A stretch of 64,000 nt of DNA from positions 1 to 64,000 of the forward strand of contig JBFMFC010000003.1 in NCBI GenBank assembly GCA_040752195.1, in the 5' to 3' direction. Positions 63,590 to 64,000 of this stretch are shown piece after piece. Each line of letters begins with the position of its first letter. Position 1 is the stretch's first letter. The position numbers were made by a program, and so were the translations under genes. A model generated the notes under the pieces. That model was given only the letters and a program-made list of their open reading frames with translations. It was not told where the DNA came from and searched no databases. Source of the DNA: DSNY01 sp040752195 (GTDB lineage: Bacteria; Pseudomonadota; Gammaproteobacteria; Burkholderiales; Burkholderiaceae_F).

Positions 63590-64000
63590 ATGCAGCGAAC
63601 CGATTCAGCGACGGATCACGCGCCGCGCTACGCCGCAAACGCGCTGCTCGAGTGCGCGCGGGCGCTGCTTTTGCGCGCCGGCATGGCCGAGCCGCTCGCC
63701 CGCGACGTCGCCGAGGTGCTGCTCGAAGGCGATCTCCTCGGTCACGACACGCACGGCCTCGCGCTGCTCGCGCCGTATCTCGGCGAGATCGAGCGCGGGG
63801 CGATGCGGCGCGAGGGCAGCCATGTCGTCGTCGCCGAGCGCGCCGCCGTGGCGACATGGGACGGGCAGCGGCTGCCCGGCCAATGGCTCACGCGGCGTGC
63901 CGTCGATGCGGCCATCGAGCGCGCGCGGACCTACGGCACCGCAACGGTCGTCGTCCGGCGCAGCCACCACATCGGCTGCCTCGCCGCGTATCTGCCGCGC
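63590..64000 (+). CDS. Ldh2-family oxidoreductase (3' end outside window)
   Basis: The first 137 codons of a second Ldh2/malate-L-lactate dehydrogenase-type enzyme: LLEGDLLGHDTHGLALLAPYLGEIERGAMRR and VRRSHHIGCLAAYLPR are the family N-terminal features. The start MQRTDSATDH lies 62 bases after the SDR stop with no strong Shine-Dalgarno sequence; CAAGGA is nearest. The frame is open to the window edge. Paralogue of 51771-52814. Confidence 0.88.
   Translation, partial: MQRTDSATDHAPRYAANALLECARALLLRAGMAEPLARDVAEVLLEGDLLGHDTHGLALLAPYLGEIERGAMRREGSHVVVAERAAVATWDGQRLPGQWLTRRAVDAAIERARTYGTATVVVRRSHHIGCLAAYLPR

Overview
The window is high-GC DNA (long overlapping shadow reading frames on both strands, GTG and TTG starts, GTGA/ATGA gene overlaps) from a Gram-negative bacterium, most likely a betaproteobacterium of the order Burkholderiales. 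The basis is gene content and order: clpS-clpA, icd, xseA, exbB-exbD-lpxK-trm112-kdsB, adk, murJ-rpsT-DUF3579, argD-argF, argG, xseB-ispA-dxs, and many secreted Bug/TctC-, TRAP- and ABC-type binding proteins. No rRNA, tRNA, CRISPR, phage or insertion sequence was seen. A run of exactly 100 N (15760-15859) sits between two identical 127-bp copies of the start of one gene. This looks like two short-read contigs that share a k-mer overlap and were scaffolded instead of merged.

Layout. 1-7.4 kb holds housekeeping genes: partial clpA, clpS, a cold-shock protein with a long leader, isocitrate dehydrogenase, two small exported proteins, a urate-oxidase-N-like membrane protein and xseA. 7.6-15.6 kb holds an ExbB/ExbD pair running into lipid A and KDO genes (lpxK, trm112, kdsB), a peptide-type ABC binding protein, adenylate kinase and a K+-independent H+-pyrophosphatase. 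15.6-18.8 kb is the least conventional part: the gap, an acetyltransferase, an acyl-carrier/Pat-like-acetyltransferase fusion with a one-base frameshift, and two tandem paralogous secreted proteins of unknown function. 18.8-24.9 kb has an acyl-CoA-type SDR, gamma-glutamyltransferase, peroxiredoxin, a SirB1-like gene coupled to murJ, and rpsT.

25-36 kb is arginine- and envelope-related: a basic amino acid decarboxylase, argD, argF, a Bug binding protein, an L,D-transpeptidase facing a Braun-type lipoprotein, a nuclease-fold enzyme, argG and murB. 36-44.3 kb carries a conserved unknown, an amidotransferase coupled to dxs, ispA, xseB, a drug/metabolite transporter with a sulfurtransferase, a ZIP transporter and a Tat-exported dienelactone hydrolase.

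44.4 kb to the right edge is a catabolic island for sugar acids or related polyhydroxy acids. It has a TRAP transporter with an altronate/galactarate-type dehydratase, a FadR-type GntR regulator, four SDR dehydrogenases, an FAH-family hydrolase, two Ldh2-family and two D-isomer 2-hydroxyacid dehydrogenases, a complete sugar ABC transporter and an IlvD/Edd-type aldonate dehydratase. An identical 17-bp imperfect palindrome lies in the divergent promoter regions at 49.97 kb and 62.70 kb, 12.7 kb apart. It suggests that the local GntR protein controls both ends of the island. A non-phosphorylative route (dehydratase, keto-deoxy-acid dehydrogenase, FAH hydrolase) ending in pyruvate plus a small hydroxy acid is the simplest reading, but the substrate cannot be read from the sequence.
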